Of a DNA stretch of 64,000 nucleotides, positions 1-7,221 are shown in pieces. Source of the stretch: Halobacteriovoraceae bacterium (GTDB taxonomy: Bacteria > Bdellovibrionota > Bacteriovoracia > Bacteriovoracales > Bacteriovoracaceae). The notes under the pieces were generated by a model that was not told the DNA's origin, did not search any database, and was given only the letters and a program-made list of their open reading frames with translations. A program made the translations under genes and the position numbers. Location of the stretch: the NCBI GenBank assembly GCA_020635115.1, contig JACKAK010000001.1, forward strand, positions 62,001 through 126,000, given 5' to 3'. Each line of letters begins with the position of its first letter. Within the stretch, counting starts at the first letter, position 1.

Positions 1-421
1 TACCTTCATATTTACGTTTGTCACTGGGGGTAATAATTAACTCGCCTTTATCTAAGGCTTCATGAATTAACTTAAGAAGTTCTTTTCTATCTTTGGCTTT
101 TTTACCATATTTTCTTCCAATGGCATTGTTCCAAAGGTCCATATTTAGAGAACCGGGATTTTTTGCATCTGAATACCAAGAGAGTGGCGAATATTCATTA
201 ATTCTTCCAAATATATCAGCAGTCTCCTCACTATAAACTTGAGTAAATACTCCGCTTACATAGCCATGTCTAAAAGCATCAATGTCGTTGTCAACAAGCC
301 CATGAGCAGTTGGATCAATTTTCCCATTTGCATCTTTGGGTAATGGGCGAATATTTTTATCAAAATATTCATAAGCCTCATCTCTTGCTTCAATAAGTAA
401 AAGGTCTGGTCTAAAGTTCAC
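1..421 (-). CDS. DUF6973-like protein, C-terminus outside window (partial)
   Basis: The minus strand stays open from position 421 to the window edge. The only available start is GTG at 421: an in-frame stop lies four codons upstream, and the GTG overlaps the stop of the upstream gene as GTGA. AAAGAGG lies just before it. The visible 140 residues include DAFRHGYVSGVFTQ, a short helical stretch, and MDLWNNAIGRKYG. An AFRH block followed by MDLxNNxxGR is the pattern I associate with DUF6973, a domain often found in secreted or polymorphic-toxin-like proteins. No signal peptide is present. The assignment rests on motif recognition; the missing C-terminus could hold more. Translation is probably coupled to the membrane protein before it. 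Confidence 0.6.
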   Translation of the reverse strand, partial: MNFRPDLLLIEARDEAYEYFDKNIRPLPKDANGKIDPTAHGLVDNDIDAFRHGYVSGVFTQVYSEETADIFGRINEYSPLSWYSDAKNPGSLNMDLWNNAIGRKYGKKAKDRKELLKLIHEALDKGELIITPSDKRKYEG

Positions 422-774
422 AGGTCCTCTTTACTCTTAATTAAATCAAAAATAAACCACCAGTGAAAGGCTAAGGATATAAATGCTAATGCCCATCCCC
501 AAGGTGTCGCTAAAAAAATACCTAAGCTGGATATAAAAATAAAAAATGCGATGGGGTACTTGAATCTAATACGAATATATTTAAATGAAGCAAGCCATAA
601 TGGAGCATTTAAAAATAACGAATTCAAAAAGCCTCTTGGAATTGCGATATGATAGGGGCGAGGTTCTCCGACAAGGTACAATGTAAATGTGCATAAGATT
701 GTGAGGACAAGGGCCATAATTCTTATGCACCAATCTTTGTTATCTTTATATTGTTGCTTGATTGCTAAGATCAC
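418..774 (-). CDS. Small integral membrane protein, 118 aa
   Basis: The protein has three to four hydrophobic segments: about residues 17-36, 48-62, 73-90 and 91-108. The last is rich in W and F, and the tail KSKEDL is charged. I recognise no family. Its stop codon overlaps the GTG start of the DUF6973-like gene, so the two are probably made together. A membrane protein paired with a toxin-like domain could be its immunity or delivery partner, but immunity genes usually follow the toxin and this one precedes it. The function is therefore open. Confidence 0.6.
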   Translation of the reverse strand: MILAIKQQYKDNKDWCIRIMALVLTILCTFTLYLVGEPRPYHIAIPRGFLNSLFLNAPLWLASFKYIRIRFKYPIAFFIFISSLGIFLATPWGWALAFISLAFHWWFIFDLIKSKEDL

Positions 775-846
775 TATTTTCCCTTTAAGGGTAAGCTAAA
801 ATATCTTTCATCGATTGTCATAAAAAATATTAATAATTCAACGTCT

Positions 847-999
847 CATTTCATTTCTGAAAACATATCACTTTGATACAATAGCTGATTAATTTTGGTT
901 CCAACAACAGATTCAACATTATAATTCATCTCTTTATAAGCATTAAGGCGTTTTTTGAACATCGAAATGGTTAATCCCATCCCTGGATCAAGATAGTGA
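847..999 (-). pseudogene. C-terminal relic of an unknown gene cut by IS3 debris
   Basis: About 50 codons are open on the minus strand, from HYLDPGMGLTISMFKKR to QSDMFSEMK and a TGA stop at 847. There is no start codon. The reading frame ends where the IS3-type end sequence begins, near 996. It looks like the tail of a gene whose front was lost when the element inserted or recombined. I do not recognise the family. It lies upstream of, and in the same direction as, the membrane protein and DUF6973 genes, so it may once have been part of that operon. Confidence 0.45.
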
Positions 1000-1330
1000 C
1001 CTTAAACCCAAAATTTAGTCCATACTCAAAGAGAGTCTCACTGTGTGTTAAAAATAGAACAAGGAGACAATAAAATGAAAGGCAAAAAATTTTCAGAAGA
1101 AGTGATTTTTAAAATTTTAAAGGAATATGAATCGGGAATTCCAGTAAAAGAACTTGGACGCAAATATTGAATGGCCGAGCAAACAGTTCATAAATTGAAG
1201 AAAAAGTCTTAGATTACGATAGAGAACAACTAAAAGAGATGGTTTAAGCCAAGTGGATCTTGAAAGAACACCAGGAAAGAAAGTCGAAGAAAACTACGAA
1301 TTTCAGTCAGGTGTTATTGTAGGTTAATAT
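996..1330 (+). mobile_element. Decayed IS3-family left end with broken orfA
   Basis: An ATG at 1075 follows an AAGGAGAC ribosome site and reads MKGKKFSEEVIFKILKEYES then GIPVKELGRKY before a stop. This matches the start of IS3-type OrfA (helix-turn-helix: filament, GxxVxELxRKY). Reading resumes as MAEQTVHKLKKKS with more stops, so the gene is dead. The first roughly 95 bases, through the ATG, recur at 21504-21597, which marks this as a copied end. No orfB is visible. From about 1200 to 1600 only short broken frames remain. Confidence 0.6.
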
Positions 1331-1602
1331 ATTGGTGGTCAGTTTTTGCTACTCTAGGAACTGATGGACTAGTTAAAATCCTGGCGGCATAAGATAGTGC
1401 AAAATTAAAAATCTAAGCAAAATGCAGTTCATTAAAATATCCTTAGACTAAATAAAAACAGCAATAAGATAATAGTTAAATTCAGATAACTCACTGATAG
1501 TTAATCCTTTACAAATTACAAGTATGAAAAATTCGCAATATTCTCTCGGTTAAATACTTAAATATGATATTAACGTTAAAAATATTCTGACTGGTGTGAA
1601 AA
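1331..1602. other. Intergenic, nothing recognised
   Basis: AT-rich sequence between the IS3 debris and the LysM gene. It should hold the promoter of the LysM/membrane pair, but I see no box set good enough to call. No hairpin with a T-tract was found. Confidence 0.4.
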
Positions 1603-2598
1603 ATGATCGAAGTGAGACCAAGTAGTTTTTATAAAATTTATGAGGTTCAGCCTGGAGATACCCTATCTCAAATTATCGCAGATCACTTTTCATATGATGA
1701 CTTGCCTCATAGTCCGCATCTTAATTGGTCTGAAATAAATTATCTCATCGATATTGTACTCCATAATAATCCTCATATAAAAGACCCTAATAGAATACAA
1801 CCCTGGCAAATGATAGATCTTGCCACTTATAAGAAAAAACATTCTGAAATTTATACCAATGCTCATCACGCATTAATGAAGAATATATTTAGACATATAC
1901 CAATAGGAATGTCACATATTATGAACAGAAATCAGGGTGGTATAGATTTGCTTGCTCTTGTTATTTCTGGATCGGTATCAGCAACAGATGGTGTAGCAAA
2001 AGTATATATTAAAGCTATGGAGAGGTTTGCTGATTTTGTAAACCAAGGCGGTTATACATTTAAAGGTTCTAGCAATAATCTAGTAGCAATGCTTCAGGAC
2101 GTTTGGGATAAGGGTCCAATTAAGAAAGAAATAAATGCGATGAATGACCTTCTTATCGCTCAAATCAAGGGACTAAATTATAAAGGGTATATTAATCCTT
2201 TGAAAAAACACCTAGTTTTTCCTAATACATTTGCACCCAGAAAAGCTGTAAGATATGCTGAAAATGCCGTAAAACATCTTGGGAAAGCTAGGACGGTGGC
2301 ATTTGGTACAAGTTATGTAATTGAACCAGCTCTAGGGGTTTTTAGAGTTTATAAGGCAAAAGATGGTGAGAAAGTTAAAGTTGCTTTTGAACAGACAGGT
2401 GGAGTTGTTATTGGAGCTTTAGCTTCAAATGTTGCTGCTTGGGGTGTGTGTACGGTTACTTTTTCATTGCCTTCTGGTCTAACAAGTGCCTTTTTCTGTG
2501 TCGGTGTGGTTTCGTTTTTTGCTGGAGCGGCTGGAAGTTATGGAGGGTCAGAGGTTGGAGGTAAAATTTATGAGAAATTAGAGGGGGTTCTGTATTGA
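1603..2598 (+). CDS. LysM protein with glycine-rich hydrophobic tail (copy 1)
   Basis: The N-terminus reads YKIYEVQPGDTLSQIIADHF, a LysM peptidoglycan-binding motif at about residues 10-70, closed by PWQMIDL. There is no signal peptide before it. The middle (about 90-260) is unknown. The last 75 residues are two hydrophobic, glycine/alanine-rich stretches (VVIGALASNVAAWG, then FFAGAAGSYGGSEVGG), like a membrane-inserting hairpin. It is homologous along its whole length to the protein at 30290-31345. The stop overlaps the TTG start of the following membrane gene (TTGA). A cell-wall-targeted, membrane-active protein is my inference; a structural envelope role is also possible. The start ATG has only a weak upstream ribosome site. 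Confidence 0.75.
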   Translation: MIEVRPSSFYKIYEVQPGDTLSQIIADHFSYDDLPHSPHLNWSEINYLIDIVLHNNPHIKDPNRIQPWQMIDLATYKKKHSEIYTNAHHALMKNIFRHIPIGMSHIMNRNQGGIDLLALVISGSVSATDGVAKVYIKAMERFADFVNQGGYTFKGSSNNLVAMLQDVWDKGPIKKEINAMNDLLIAQIKGLNYKGYINPLKKHLVFPNTFAPRKAVRYAENAVKHLGKARTVAFGTSYVIEPALGVFRVYKAKDGEKVKVAFEQTGGVVIGALASNVAAWGVCTVTFSLPSGLTSAFFCVGVVSFFAGAAGSYGGSEVGGKIYEKLEGVLY

Positions 2599-3119
2599 AT
2601 TTAGAAAATATAACTCTTAATATTCTTGGGTTAGTAGCGATATATTTTGCTTTAGTTGTACCATTACTTACATGGTTTTATTTAGATAAAAAATACCCAA
2701 AGATTAAGAATAACTTTATCTATAATACGACAGGAGGGTATTTTACCAAATTTAAGGTAAATCACCGATTCTTTGGATACGTAACATTATTCGTATTTAG
2801 TGATTTGAGCAAAAAAAATAACAGAAATAGGCTTTCACATTATTTTGATCGAGGTACAGATATAGCAGGCTTGGCAAAAATTGGTAAAATTGAAAAATAC
2901 TTTGGTTTATTTCATATATTTATTGCTTTTATATTTTTAGTTGATTTATCAGCTTTTTATATTTTATCAAAAGGATGGCCTATAAATTATCTCTACGGTA
3001 TTGAAAGAAGTCCAACAACATTACAAATGTATCATTTTTCCGGTCTTGCCGTTACCTTAATTGGTTGTGCTATATACTACTCATATAAATTTATAAAAAA
3101 GAGAAAAGACAGGAAGTAA
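2595..3119 (+). CDS. Membrane partner of the LysM protein (copy 1), 174 aa
   Basis: It starts at a TTG overlapping the LysM stop codon, with AGAGGGGG as a ribosome site. Three hydrophobic segments are seen, at about residues 8-28, 105-128 and 145-166. Between the first two is a cytoplasmic-looking block with YLDKKYPKIK, YNTTGGYF and NRLSHYF. The same blocks occur in the paralogue at 29763-30293 (YLDKKYSKIK, YNTTGTIF, NRLSHYL). The partner always follows the LysM gene with the same overlap. An immunity or anchoring role for the LysM protein is plausible but unproven. No known family was recognised. Confidence 0.7.
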   Translation: MNLENITLNILGLVAIYFALVVPLLTWFYLDKKYPKIKNNFIYNTTGGYFTKFKVNHRFFGYVTLFVFSDLSKKNNRNRLSHYFDRGTDIAGLAKIGKIEKYFGLFHIFIAFIFLVDLSAFYILSKGWPINYLYGIERSPTTLQMYHFSGLAVTLIGCAIYYSYKFIKKRKDRK

Positions 3120-3123
3120 ATTT

Positions 3124-3310
3124 CTAAGGTCTGTACACACATCTAAAACCAACATCTGCGGCAGCATATGTTGATAGAGAATTTGTTGATAGTCCGTAAA
3201 TACCGGATTTATCTCCCCAAGAATATGTCCCACCTCTAAATGCTCCACCGCCTGAACCCAAAGGTCATATCCATTGTAGGCCACACCAAAACTTCTACGC
3301 GCTTGATGTC
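3124..3310 (-). pseudogene. Relic of a formylglycine-generating-enzyme-like (SUMF1) domain
   Basis: On the minus strand one frame reads GGGAFRGGTYSWGDKSGIYG and ends in AAADVGFRCVYRP and a stop at 3124. The RGG block followed by GFRCV is the signature end of FGE/SUMF1-type domains. Upstream the match moves to another frame (RRSFGVAYNGYDLW), so a frameshift separates the parts, and no start is present. The overlapping 127-codon frame at 3081-3464 mixes both and is not a real gene. In related bacteria such domains often end secreted proteins. Confidence 0.6.
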
Positions 3311-3428
3311 TATCTAAAGTTGGCAGGAGTGGAGACAAAAGGCGTAACCGACAATCTCTCCTACGGAATTGGTGAATCAAATATTTTTTTGAAAACACTA
3401 AAGTCCAATTATTCAGCAACCTATATAT

Positions 3429-3489
3429 CCTATACAAATTATAATTTATTCTATTATATTTCATATAATTATGTGTTATAATGTATAGG
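3429..3489 (+). promoter_or_regulatory. Promoter with flanking inverted repeat for the TA pair
   Basis: CCTATAC at 3429-3435 and GTATAGG at 3483-3489 form a perfect 7-bp inverted repeat. A consensus -10 box, TATAAT, lies at 3477-3482, just before the right arm. The right arm abuts the ATG at 3490. This fits an autoregulated toxin-antitoxin promoter whose transcript starts at or near the start codon. No good -35 box was found. Confidence 0.4.
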
Positions 3490-3837
3490 ATGAGCGAAGC
3501 ACCTACAAGCTATAAATTTGAAGTTACTGTTAATGGCCATGAGATAAATGAAGTTCTCATCGGAAGACATTATCTCAAAAAGCATAGTTCCTATATGAAT
3601 GATGAGCTAATATTGGAACTGGTCAGCTATCTTGATGGTAGGGATTTTCCAGTTGATTCTAGCACCAGCGGAATAGATTATTTTGCGGCCGATATTGAAT
3701 TTGGTGAACCTCCAAAAATCTATCGGTAAATTTGGTTATTTGAAGGCAAGCGACTTTCAATTTTGGGAGTGGTCAATGCTTATCGAAGAAAGAAAATTGT
3801 AAAAAGAGAGGTGAAAGATGGCCAAAAGAAAAAGTAA
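3481..3837 (+). pseudogene. TA toxin interrupted by an in-frame stop
   Basis: The frame reads from ATG 3481 (or 3490) through YFAADIEFGEPPKIYR to TAA at 3727-3729. It then continues in the same frame for 35 codons, including IWLFEGKRLSILGVVNAYRR, to a second TAA at 3835-3837. The full reading is about 118 codons, a normal size for a small RelE/BECR-type nuclease toxin. The C-terminal block GVVNAYRR looks like the conserved end of such toxins. A single nonsense change therefore seems to have disarmed it. The last 20 bases overlap the intact antitoxin gene, as in many TA pairs. The family is assigned by pattern only. Confidence 0.6.
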
Positions 3838-4069
3838 ACTTGAGTCTTTGTCATCTGAACAGATTGAAGAAATCACGGCCCATTCTGAAAAGAGAAAGGA
3901 TGTTCCTCTGATCAAATCCAGTCAAGTCAATATGAGACTGTCAGATGAGATTTTAAAAAAGGCCAAATCTTTGGCCAAGGCCCAAAAGGTTCCCTATACA
4001 ACTTTTTTAACAAAACTTTTAAAAGAAGATATTGAAAGGCTTTGGAGTGTGTTTAAAGGGGCCAGATAG
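3818..4069 (+). CDS. Ribbon-helix-helix (CopG-like) antitoxin, 83 aa
   Basis: The C-terminal half reads VNMRLSDEILKKAKSLAKAQ then VPYTTFLTKLLKEDIERLW. A beta strand followed by two helices is the ribbon-helix-helix DNA-binding fold used by CopG-type antitoxins. The N-terminal half is charged and probably wraps the toxin. GAGAGG precedes the ATG. The start lies inside the 3' end of the broken toxin frame. The antitoxin is intact although its toxin carries a stop, so it may persist as an autoregulator or a solitary antidote. Confidence 0.75.
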   Translation: MAKRKSKLESLSSEQIEEITAHSEKRKDVPLIKSSQVNMRLSDEILKKAKSLAKAQKVPYTTFLTKLLKEDIERLWSVFKGAR

Positions 4070-4149
4070 GCGTTAACAAAAGTGAACTGTCTTAAATTTC
4101 CCCTTTAATAATGGGAATTTGCAGTGATAATATCTGTTCAACCATTTAA

Positions 4150-4809
4150 CTATGTCTCAGGAAGGACATTTATTTTTTTTTCTCGATACCAAATTTCATA
4201 GGGATCATTGACGTCAAGAGATATAAACTTGTCAATTATTTTAAAATCATATCGATCATATATGCTTTGAGCTTTCATTTCTTCAACGTTTTGAGGAGAA
4301 GTGGTATCGAGCCGTAAATAACTTTTTCCTCTTTTTTTTGATTCTTCAATCGCTTTTTCTAGTAATTTTTTTCCAGCACCTCTACCAGTATAACTTGGAT
4401 CTACAAAATACCATCCGATCCAATCTGCTTCAGTTTGATCGGTCACAATTTCATAAAGACCAATTGCTCCTCTTGGCGTTTCTTCTCCAATTTCAAATAT
4501 TGCCCAAAATTCAAAACTATCATTGACGTAGACTTGTCCTGTAGGAGGATAATAAAAATGGTGACCAGGTGAACTCAAGGATGTATTTAAATGATCTTCT
4601 ATGTGCGATAAGTCTTTTGGAAATACTGATTTTGCAAGTTCCATTAATTGAGGAATATCTTTTAATTGCACTTTCCTTATTACTTGTCCTTTTCTATTAA
4701 AATTTTTATAAGCATTTTTACTCAAAAGATTTTGGCAATCTTCAGCATATGAATTTATTAAAACAGAAATGAGCAAAAATATTGATAAAATAATTTTTTT
4801 TAAGGCCAT
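4150..4809 (-). CDS. Exported GNAT-family N-acetyltransferase
   Basis: I place the start at ATG 4809, where MALKKIILSIFLLISVLINS begins a signal peptide ending near YAEDC. An ATG at 4863 would put 18 polar residues ahead of it. Residues about 40-210 form a GNAT domain. The acetyl-CoA loop is seen as DPSYTGRGAGKKLLEKAIEE (motif A, RGxGK type), preceded by the strand GWYFV. The substrate is unknown. A GNAT outside the cytoplasm is unusual because acetyl-CoA is not expected there. The leader might instead be a membrane anchor. The gene stands alone between the TA pair and the DUF6795 gene. Confidence 0.7.
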   Translation of the reverse strand: MALKKIILSIFLLISVLINSYAEDCQNLLSKNAYKNFNRKGQVIRKVQLKDIPQLMELAKSVFPKDLSHIEDHLNTSLSSPGHHFYYPPTGQVYVNDSFEFWAIFEIGEETPRGAIGLYEIVTDQTEADWIGWYFVDPSYTGRGAGKKLLEKAIEESKKRGKSYLRLDTTSPQNVEEMKAQSIYDRYDFKIIDKFISLDVNDPYEIWYREKKINVLPET

Positions 4810-4941
4810 TAAGGTTACTCTGTGAATAAATAGTATATATTTATATCTTAAGCTAAACTTCAATGACTACAGGAATAATTTGGCCCATTTTGGAGGTAAG
4901 AAAATATAAGATTTAAGGTTTTATTTTCAGATGCGTCAATT

Positions 4942-5434
4942 TTAAAAAATATCTTCTGGTTGATCCTCATCTACCTCCCATTTACATAACGAGTAAAAGG
5001 TTTGGCCATTGACCGTAATAAACTTTTTCTCGTTTAAAAGTTCGCATTCTAAATAAATAAGAACACCTCTACCCTCACCATGCTCTATTCGTGAGCGTTT
5101 AACTCCACTCCAAATATCATATTCCTTTCCATCAACTATAACTATTATCATCTGACCGACAGCAAATTCATGTGGAAGAATATGAAGAAGACTTCTTCTA
5201 AAAGAAGAAGGAAATTCAAAATATCCATTTTCATCAGTGGTCGTTTCATCAACGAATTTGTCAGCTTCATTGATCGTCCTAATAACTTTAGCATTTTTAA
5301 TAATCTTGCCATCTGGCCTAATAATTCCAGAGGAACTAGAAAATAAACATGCAACTGCTTTTTTTTGTTGTAAAAAAATAAACCCCAAGTGGAAAGAAAA
5401 TAACAACAATTACAATTAGTATTAACTTGATCAT
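4942..5434 (-). CDS. DUF6795 protein with one-base frameshift after the leader
   Basis: Starting at ATG 5434 the frame reads MIKLILIVIVVIFFPLGVYF, a membrane leader, and then stops. The adjacent frame carries the body: ACLFSSSSGIIRPDGKIIKN, TTTDENGYFEFP, EYDIWSG and a final LCKWEVDE. These are the landmarks of DUF6795, a carboxypeptidase-regulatory-like beta fold seen near type VI secretion genes in other bacteria. The frames join at a run of eight A on the coding strand (5359-5366). Removing one A restores a 163-residue protein. The shift could be a base-calling error, real inactivation or slippage. Without the leader the body could only start at 5409. Confidence 0.65.
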
Positions 5435-5965
5435 GATTTTATTATATATTGAGGAGAATTAAAGACAAGATACTAGGCCTGCTCAGTTCAGAATTCATCT
5501 AAATTCAAATCTCTTCTGAATATACCTCTGTTCGAATTTTTAGATATTTTTATCTACACATAAATTTAAAGTGTTAAAATACTATAGTATTTATATATGC
5601 TTAGTATTAAAAAGAGTTTTTTCAAAATATTGACTCGTGATCTAAAAATAATATAACCTAGTTCTAAATTATTATATGAAACTAGTTTTAGTGAAGTTTC
5701 AAAAATAATTTATAAAAAAATTCATCTTATGATGAATATATTGAGGTGGATTATTAAAGCATCATCTTATCTATCGTTAAGTTTTCCTCAATTGAGTCTT
5801 AAAATTGATTATGATCTTTCTTTTAATCATGTCTATGAAATACCTACATTTGTGGTTGTACTATTTTTCAGTGAACTTATGAGTAAGCTCCATGGCCAAA
5901 ATAATTTTAGAGTAACAAAACAGTGGCCCATAAAAATTCATTAACAATTATCAAAAAGACAAAAT
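5435..5965. other. AT-rich intergenic region
   Basis: About 530 bases between the divergent DUF6795 gene and the efflux genes. It is very AT-rich. A 71-codon frame at 5729-5944 starts MMNILRWIIKASSYLSLSF and contains a hydrophobic stretch, but it has no ribosome site and no recognisable family, so I do not call it a gene. The efflux operon promoter should lie here, but no convincing -35/-10 pair was found. Confidence 0.4.
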
Positions 5966-7216
5966 ATGTATAACATTTCTTCCATTTTCCAGATAATAAT
6001 CAAACTTAATTTTAGCTTTGTTTTCATACTACTTTCTACTAAATCCATTCATGCATCAGTTGAAGAATTATTTCTTCAGTCCCTTAAAGAATCAAAGCAA
6101 GTTGCAATTATTAACCTAAATGAACAAAAATCCCTATTACTGTTAAAAAATAGAATTACTTCAATCTACCCTGAGATAAGTCTAAAAAACACTAATTCAT
6201 ATACTGATCAAAGCGATACTACAAATAGTTTAAATTCCAAAATCGCTTTATCTTTAGAGCAGAAACTTTTTCAAGGAGGTGCTGAATTTGCACTACTTGA
6301 TTTAAAAGGAATTATACCTCGGCAAAGTGACGCACAAAAAAAGCTCGAATTTTCAACATACTTTGCGCAATTTAGTAATTATTATTTCCAACTTTCTTCA
6401 GCTTTAAAAGAAAGAGATACTGTAAGAGATCTACTTAAAAACCTTGAACAAAGAGTAAAGCTTGTTAGCAAAAGAGTGACAATTGGTAGAGATCGTGGAG
6501 CTGATTTGCTAGCATTGGAATCACAACTTGCAAGATTAAAATCAGACCTTATCTCTACTGAAATTCAAATTGAACATGCAAGAACTAACTTTACTAATTT
6601 TTCAAATTTAAAAAATATTGAGATCACTCAAGACAATATTGACCCTCTAAAACTAGTATTGGAAGGAGATGCAAATCTTAATGAAAGACCTGAATTAAAA
6701 AACTTAAAATTAGAACTTGAAGTCTCTCAAGCAGAAGTAAAAATTCAAAAATCAAGTTATTATCCCCAGGTAAGTCTTGGATCTAATTACTATGTCTATC
6801 ATTCTTCTAGTAATAATACAAATTGGGATATAAGTCTAAACGTGACAATGCCATTACTTGATTTTGGTGAGAGGTCATCTGCTGTGATGGTACAAAAAAT
6901 ACAGACTAAAATCAATCAAGCAAAACTTGATCTCAGTGTGAATAATTCTGATAAAATTTGGAGTAACTATATTAAAGCTTTTGGTCTTAAGAAATTAGAA
7001 TTTCTCAAACTTAAAGAATCCTTGGAAAAAAGTAAGGATGCATACAAAGAACAATTGAAAGACGTTGAAAAAGGACTAATTACACAAATAGATGTTATAA
7101 GAAGTCTTGATGATGTTATTAATCTTGAAAAACTTGTCATCAGGTCTGCTCTTGATTTGAAATTACAATACTATCAGGCCAAGGCCTATCTAGGGGATTA
7201 TCCAAAGAGTGAGTAA
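5966..7216 (+). CDS. TolC-family outer-membrane efflux channel
   Basis: The 416-residue protein has an N-terminal signal peptide (about residues 1-30, ending near SIHASVEE). The body is long alpha-helical repeats, with KLFQGGAEFALLDLK and TMPLLDFGERSSAVM as the two repeated barrel entries typical of OEP domains. Such trimers form the outer-membrane duct of tripartite pumps. The RND gene starts 5 bases downstream, so the two form an operon. No membrane-fusion adaptor gene is present on either side. Length is normal for the family. Confidence 0.88.
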   Translation: MYNISSIFQIIIKLNFSFVFILLSTKSIHASVEELFLQSLKESKQVAIINLNEQKSLLLLKNRITSIYPEISLKNTNSYTDQSDTTNSLNSKIALSLEQKLFQGGAEFALLDLKGIIPRQSDAQKKLEFSTYFAQFSNYYFQLSSALKERDTVRDLLKNLEQRVKLVSKRVTIGRDRGADLLALESQLARLKSDLISTEIQIEHARTNFTNFSNLKNIEITQDNIDPLKLVLEGDANLNERPELKNLKLELEVSQAEVKIQKSSYYPQVSLGSNYYVYHSSSNNTNWDISLNVTMPLLDFGERSSAVMVQKIQTKINQAKLDLSVNNSDKIWSNYIKAFGLKKLEFLKLKESLEKSKDAYKEQLKDVEKGLITQIDVIRSLDDVINLEKLVIRSALDLKLQYYQAKAYLGDYPKSE

Positions 7217-7221
7217 AATTT

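Noticed and set aside
3081..3464. A 127-codon minus-strand frame starting MKYNRINYNL
   Set aside because: It runs antisense through the end of the membrane gene and mixes two frames of a decayed FGE-type domain. The family-like ending is in another frame. I annotated the relic instead.
5729..5944. A 71-codon plus-strand gene upstream of the efflux operon
   Set aside because: No ribosome site, no homology recognised and a hydrophobic composition expected from AT-rich DNA.
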